Shown: positions 60,797 through 64,000 of the stretch, piece after piece
Numbering within the stretch: the stretch's first letter is position 1
Layout: each line of letters begins with the position of its first letter
Assembly: GCA_963802375.1 (NCBI GenBank)
Contig: CAWDIJ010000013.1
Span: forward strand, 62,001 to 126,000
Direction of reading: 5' to 3'
DNA length: 64,000 bases
Source: JACDAN01 sp963802375
GTDB lineage: Bacteria; Actinomycetota; Thermoleophilia; Gaiellales; Gaiellaceae
Notes under the pieces: model-generated
Database searches by the model: none
The model's input: the letters and a program-made list of their open reading frames with translations, nothing else
What the model was told of the DNA's origin: nothing
Program-made: the position numbers and the translations under genes

Positions 60797-61816
60797 TTCT
60801 CAACGAGCTCGAGCACTTCGGCGTCGAGGAGATCGAGCTGGACGAGCCCGGCCCGGGCGAGGCTCGTGTCCGGATCGAGGCCACCGGCGTCTGCCATTCC
60901 GACCTCCATGTCGTGCGAACCGGCCACAACCATCCGCTCCCGGTGCTGCTCGGGCACGAAGGCGCCGGTGTCGTCGAGGCCGTCGGCGAGGGGGTCGAGC
61001 ACGTTCGCCCGGACGACAGGGTGGTCGTCGGCTGGCGGTCCCCGTGCGGCTTGTGCCCGTGGTGCCGGCGCGGCGCCGAGCATCTCTGCCGCACGCCTCC
61101 GATGGCGGTGGGGCGGATGCATTCGCGCGACGGGCGCGACCTGATGGGGGTCTTTCGCGCCGGAACGTTCGCGACGAGGACGGTCTTGCACGGCGCTTCG
61201 CTGGTCCGCCTGCCCGTGGAGCTGCCGCCCGAACAGGCCTGTCTCCTGGGTTGTGCGATCGCGACCGGCGTCTGCTCGGTGCTGAAGACGGCGGAGGTCT
61301 GGGAGGGCGCCCGGGTCGCCGTCATCGGCTGCGGAGCCGTCGGCCTGTCGGTCGTCCAGGGGGCTCGCGTAGCGGGCGCCGCGGAGATCCACGCGATCGA
61401 CCTCGACGAGCGGAAGCTCGAGGCCGCGCGCCGGTTCGGGGCCACGCACACGGGGGACGCCGAGGCCAAGCGGCTCGACTTCGTGTTCGACGTCGTCGGG
61501 CTGCCGCAGACGATGGCCCAGGGGCTGGCGATGCTCGGCCACGCCGGGACCCTCGTCTACATCGGCTTGCCCCAGCCCGGCGCCGAAGCGACGTTGCCGC
61601 TCGAAAGCGCCTTCGACCGGCGCTTACGGATCCTCGTCTCGCACGGCGGCGACCACGTGCCGGCGGAGGACTTCCCGCGCCTCGCGGAGCTCGCGGTTGA
61701 CGGCCGGCTCGACCTCGCCGGCATGGTCACCAAGCGGATCACGCTGGACGACGTGGGCCAGGCGTTCGAGGACATGGAGGCCGGCGAGGTCGATTCGCTC
61801 GGTGATCGTCCTGTGA
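60781..61816 (+). CDS. Zinc-dependent alcohol dehydrogenase (MDR), with 3' indel
   Basis: This medium-chain dehydrogenase has catalytic zinc ligands in GVCHSDLHV and GHEGAGVVEAVG, the structural zinc cysteines in PCGLCPWCRRGAEHLC, and the NAD motif VIGCGAVGLSVVQ. At its end the frame reads GEVDSLGDRPVRL, but deleting one G at 61792 gives GEVIRSVIVL and a stop at 61816, the normal end of this family. So the apparent fusion to the next domain is an indel effect. Corrected length about 344 residues. Confidence 0.85.
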
Positions 61817-62208
61817 GGCTTCCGCCGCCCGTCGCCGAGCTGATCGGCATCGAGGTCGTGGAGGCCGGCGCCGGCACCTGCACGATGAAGCTCGAAGCCG
61901 GCGAGCAGCACTCGAATCCGATGGGGACGATCCACGGCGGGATCCTCTGCGACCTCGCCGACGCCGCAATGGGCATGGCGTTCTTCTCGACCCTCGAGGA
62001 GGGCGAATCGTTCACGACGCTCGAGCTGAAGATGAACTACCTCCGGCCGTTCTGGACCGGGAAGCTCGTCGCGCACGGCTCGGTCATCTCTCGCGGGAAG
62101 ACCGTTGGGCTGGCCGAGTGCCGCGTGGTCGACGACCAGGAGCGCCTGATCGCGCACGCGACGAGCACGTGCATGGCGCTCCGGGGAGACGCCGCGGAGG
62201 GCCGCTAG
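61813..62208 (+). CDS. PaaI-type hotdog thioesterase
   Basis: This 131-residue protein starts GTG 61813, overlapping the corrected stop of the alcohol dehydrogenase (GTGA). It has the PaaI signature SNPMGTIHGGILCDLADAAMG (with the active-site His-Gly-Gly and Asp) and TTLELKMNYLRPF. It hydrolyses acyl- or hydroxyphenylacetyl-CoA type thioesters. In the raw sequence it is read as the C-terminal part of the dehydrogenase. Confidence 0.8.
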   Translation: MRLPPPVAELIGIEVVEAGAGTCTMKLEAGEQHSNPMGTIHGGILCDLADAAMGMAFFSTLEEGESFTTLELKMNYLRPFWTGKLVAHGSVISRGKTVGLAECRVVDDQERLIAHATSTCMALRGDAAEGR

Positions 62209-63636
62209 GCGTCCGCTCCGAGGACCCGGTCGATCAGGTCGGGATAGTCGGCGTCGCTCTCGGGATCCCAGCCGGGAGTCAGGTGTCGCCGCCGGAGCAG
62301 CTCGGCGCCCTCGGGCTCGCTCGCGCGAAGGGCCTTGACCTGGAGCGAGCGCACGAGCTGGTCGAGCTGCCGGCGCCCGTGCAGCGCTCCGAACGCGGGA
62401 TCCTCGAGCGAGCGCCGCAGCCGGGCGGCAAGGTCCTCCGAAGCCCCGCTCGCTCCGACGACGAGATCGACGGCGTCGAGACGGGCGAGGTCGCGCAGCA
62501 CCTGCGCGCAGAGGACGTTGTGCGTGCCCTCCCAGCTCTCGAACACGATTGCGTCGCGGTAGAGCCGCGGGAGCGGCGAGAAGTCCTCGATCGTCCCGTT
62601 GCCTCCGAGCGTCTCGATCCCGCGCCTGACGACCTTCGTCGCGGCCAGTGATGTCACGAACTTGTTCGCGTTCACGAGCAGGCGGTGCCACGCCGCGTCG
62701 TCCTCGCCGGCCTCTCCTTTGTCGATCCGGTCGACGAGTGCGGTCAGCTCCATCGTCGAGGCGAGCGCCGCGTCGGCCTCGGCCTTCATCACCGCCAGGT
62801 TCTCGCGGACGAGGGGGTAGTCCGAGATGACGCGCCCGAACGCCTCGCGCTCGCCTGCGAACTCCGAAGCGACCATGAAGGCGCGGCGCATGAGCCCGGC
62901 CGAGCCGAGCGCGTTCAGCCAGCGGGAGGTGTTCAGCACGCCGACTGCGGTTCGGAAGCCGTCCTCCAGCGCACCGAGCGGATACGCGGGAGCGCCCTCG
63001 AACTCGATCTCCCCGGTCGCGAGGGCGCGCGTCCCGAGCTTGTCCTTCAGCCGACGGATCCGGAATCCGCCGCCGGAGCGAGGCACGAGGAAGCACCCGA
63101 TCCCGCGGGTTCCGTCCGGCGCGCCCCGCGGCCGGGCGGTGACGAGGAACTGGTCGGCATCGGCGACCGAGCAGAACCACTTCTCCCCGTGCAGCCGCCA
63201 GCCGGCGCCGTCCGGGATCGCCTCCACCCGGTTCGCGCCGACGTCGGAGCCGCCGTGCCGCTCGGTGAGGAACTGTGCGCCGCGCTCCGCCCGGTCGTAG
63301 TCGGTCTCGAGCAGCGGCGGGAGGAACCGCTCGCGCAGCTCGTCGGAGCCGTGCGCTCTGCAGCGCGCGGACGAGCCCCGCTGTGCAGACGACCGGACAG
63401 GCGTGGCCGCCTTCTCCCGCATGCGCGAGGAGGTAGAAGAGCGAGGCCTGCTCGGGTGCGGCGGCGCCGACGATCCCGGAGGCCCAGATCGCCCGCCCGG
63501 CGCGGTGGTGGGCGGGATGAAACTCGATCCGGCCGTCCGCTTCGAGCCGCGGCAGGTTCCGCTCCGCCTCCTCGACGGCGGGGTCGACCACGTCCAAGAC
63601 GACGTCGGCGAAGTCACGTGTTACCGCCGGTAGCAC
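62205..63636 (-). CDS. Acyl-CoA dehydrogenase (AidB-like), frameshifted
   Basis: This flavoprotein has the FAD/acyl-CoA domain signatures LTERHGGSDVGANRVEAI, LHGEKWFCSVADADQFLVTA and the C-terminal ETLGGNGTIEDFSPLPRLYR; the order and spacing resemble AidB and long-chain isoforms. The N-terminal part (MLPAVTRDFADVVLDVVDPA to GLVRALQ) is in a different frame; one extra A around 63357 (CTG-CAG-A-GCG) explains it. GTG 63636 starts it. Corrected length about 476 residues. Divergent from another acyl-CoA dehydrogenase. Confidence 0.86.
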
Positions 63637-63640
63637 CGGT

Positions 63641-63648
63641 ATAGGCTA
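63641..63648 (+). promoter_or_regulatory. Candidate -10 box of the right-edge acyl-CoA dehydrogenase
   Basis: TATAGGCT lies 6-13 bases before the GTG at 63654, in a gap of 17 bases with an imperfect palindrome around ACCGCCGGTAGCACCGGT. The mRNA would be leaderless. No clear -35 box. Confidence 0.3.
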
Positions 63649-63653
63649 ACGCC

Positions 63654-64000
63654 GTGGATCTTCGCGACAGCCCTGACGAAGCGGTCTTCCGCGAGGGAGT
63701 CCGCACCTGGCTCCAGGAGAACCTGCCCGCCGGCGAACCGCGGGAATGGAGCCGGAAGATCTACGACGCGGGCTATGCCGGCCTGACCTGGCCCGAGGAG
63801 TACGGCGGCCGGGGTGCGCCGTACAGCCATCAGGCGATCGTGCTGGAGGAGTTCGCCCGCGCCGAGGCGCCTTCCCACATGGGCGTGATCGGCCTCGGCA
63901 TGGCCGGCCCGACGATCATGGCGCACGGCACCGAGGAGCAGAAACAGCGCTACCTCTCGAAGATCCTCTCGGCGGAGGAAATCTGGTGCCAGGGGTTCTC
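63654..64000 (+). CDS. Acyl-CoA dehydrogenase, N-terminal part
   Basis: A partial acyl-CoA dehydrogenase runs off the right edge. The 115 codons seen cover the N-terminal helical domain: FREGVRTWLQENLPAG, YDAGYAGLTWPEEYGGRGAP and the beginning of the FAD domain (GTEEQKQRYLSKIL, EIWCQGF). It starts GTG 63654. It is divergent from the AidB-like gene and probably acts in the same acid catabolism. Confidence 0.92.
   Translation, partial: MDLRDSPDEAVFREGVRTWLQENLPAGEPREWSRKIYDAGYAGLTWPEEYGGRGAPYSHQAIVLEEFARAEAPSHMGVIGLGMAGPTIMAHGTEEQKQRYLSKILSAEEIWCQGF

Overview
The window is G+C-rich and almost fully coding, with short intergenic gaps, many GTG/TTG starts and many 4-base ATGA/GTGA stop-start overlaps. 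The gene content fits an aerobic, free-living actinobacterium: ferredoxin-type 2-oxoacid oxidoreductase, CoxL/CoxS molybdenum hydroxylase, CtaA of the EFGNR type, PAC2, MMPL and EmrB/QacA exporters, and a Flp pilin. The mixture suggests the deep-branching Thermoleophilia rather than Mycobacteria or Streptomyces, but this is inference. I see no rRNA, tRNA, CRISPR, IS element or prophage.

Layout. 1-2.7 kb (minus): CoxL (cut by the left edge), CoxS and an amidohydrolase. 2.7-6.6 kb (plus): an M24 peptidase, acetyl-CoA synthetase, a cupin and a helical protein. 6.7-9.1 kb: a small membrane protein, CspA with an SD-sequestering leader, a divergent cold-shock-like protein and an M16 peptidase. 9.2-15.1 kb: thioesterase, SIS, TPM, epimerase, MscS and SufS-like genes, with three copies of a structured repeat. 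15.1-22.7 kb: esterase, OsmC, Mug, NadE, hotdog, SDR and a KhtU/KhtT-like antiporter pair. 22.7-29.3 kb: an acyl-CoA synthetase, MMPL and MFS exporters with a TetR regulator, and an ICMT-like methyltransferase. 29.3-31.7 kb: a largely non-coding stretch around an XRE-TPR regulator followed by a tiny signal-peptide-like ORF. 31.7-37.3 kb (plus): SelD, NadM-like, archaeal-type phosphoglycerate mutase, alpha/beta hydrolase, CtaA and PAC2. 37.4-48.1 kb (mostly minus): helicase, FadB/FadA, ArsR-like, Pgl, ProC, AlkA, VOC and MarR. 48.2-53.0 kb (plus): two tandem cupin-TPR proteins and a KorA-lipoprotein-KorB operon. 53-64 kb: beta-propeller proteins, Flp pilin, a MarR gene, and a cluster for fatty-acid or related acid catabolism (MaoC, CoA ligase, SDR, FMN oxidase, alcohol dehydrogenase, thioesterase, two acyl-CoA dehydrogenases).

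Most interesting points. (1) The XRE-TPR regulator followed directly by a 35-codon exported-peptide-like ORF has the layout of an RNPP-type peptide quorum-sensing cassette, which is best known from Firmicutes. (2) Two families of dispersed intergenic elements (three and two copies) keep their stems while changing stem sequence, so they look like genuine structured elements. (3) The cspA Shine-Dalgarno sequence is buried in a hairpin, as in an RNA thermometer. (4) Five conserved catabolic genes between 40 and 64 kb each carry exactly one extra base. This also creates a false alcohol dehydrogenase-thioesterase fusion, and is most simply read as assembly error.
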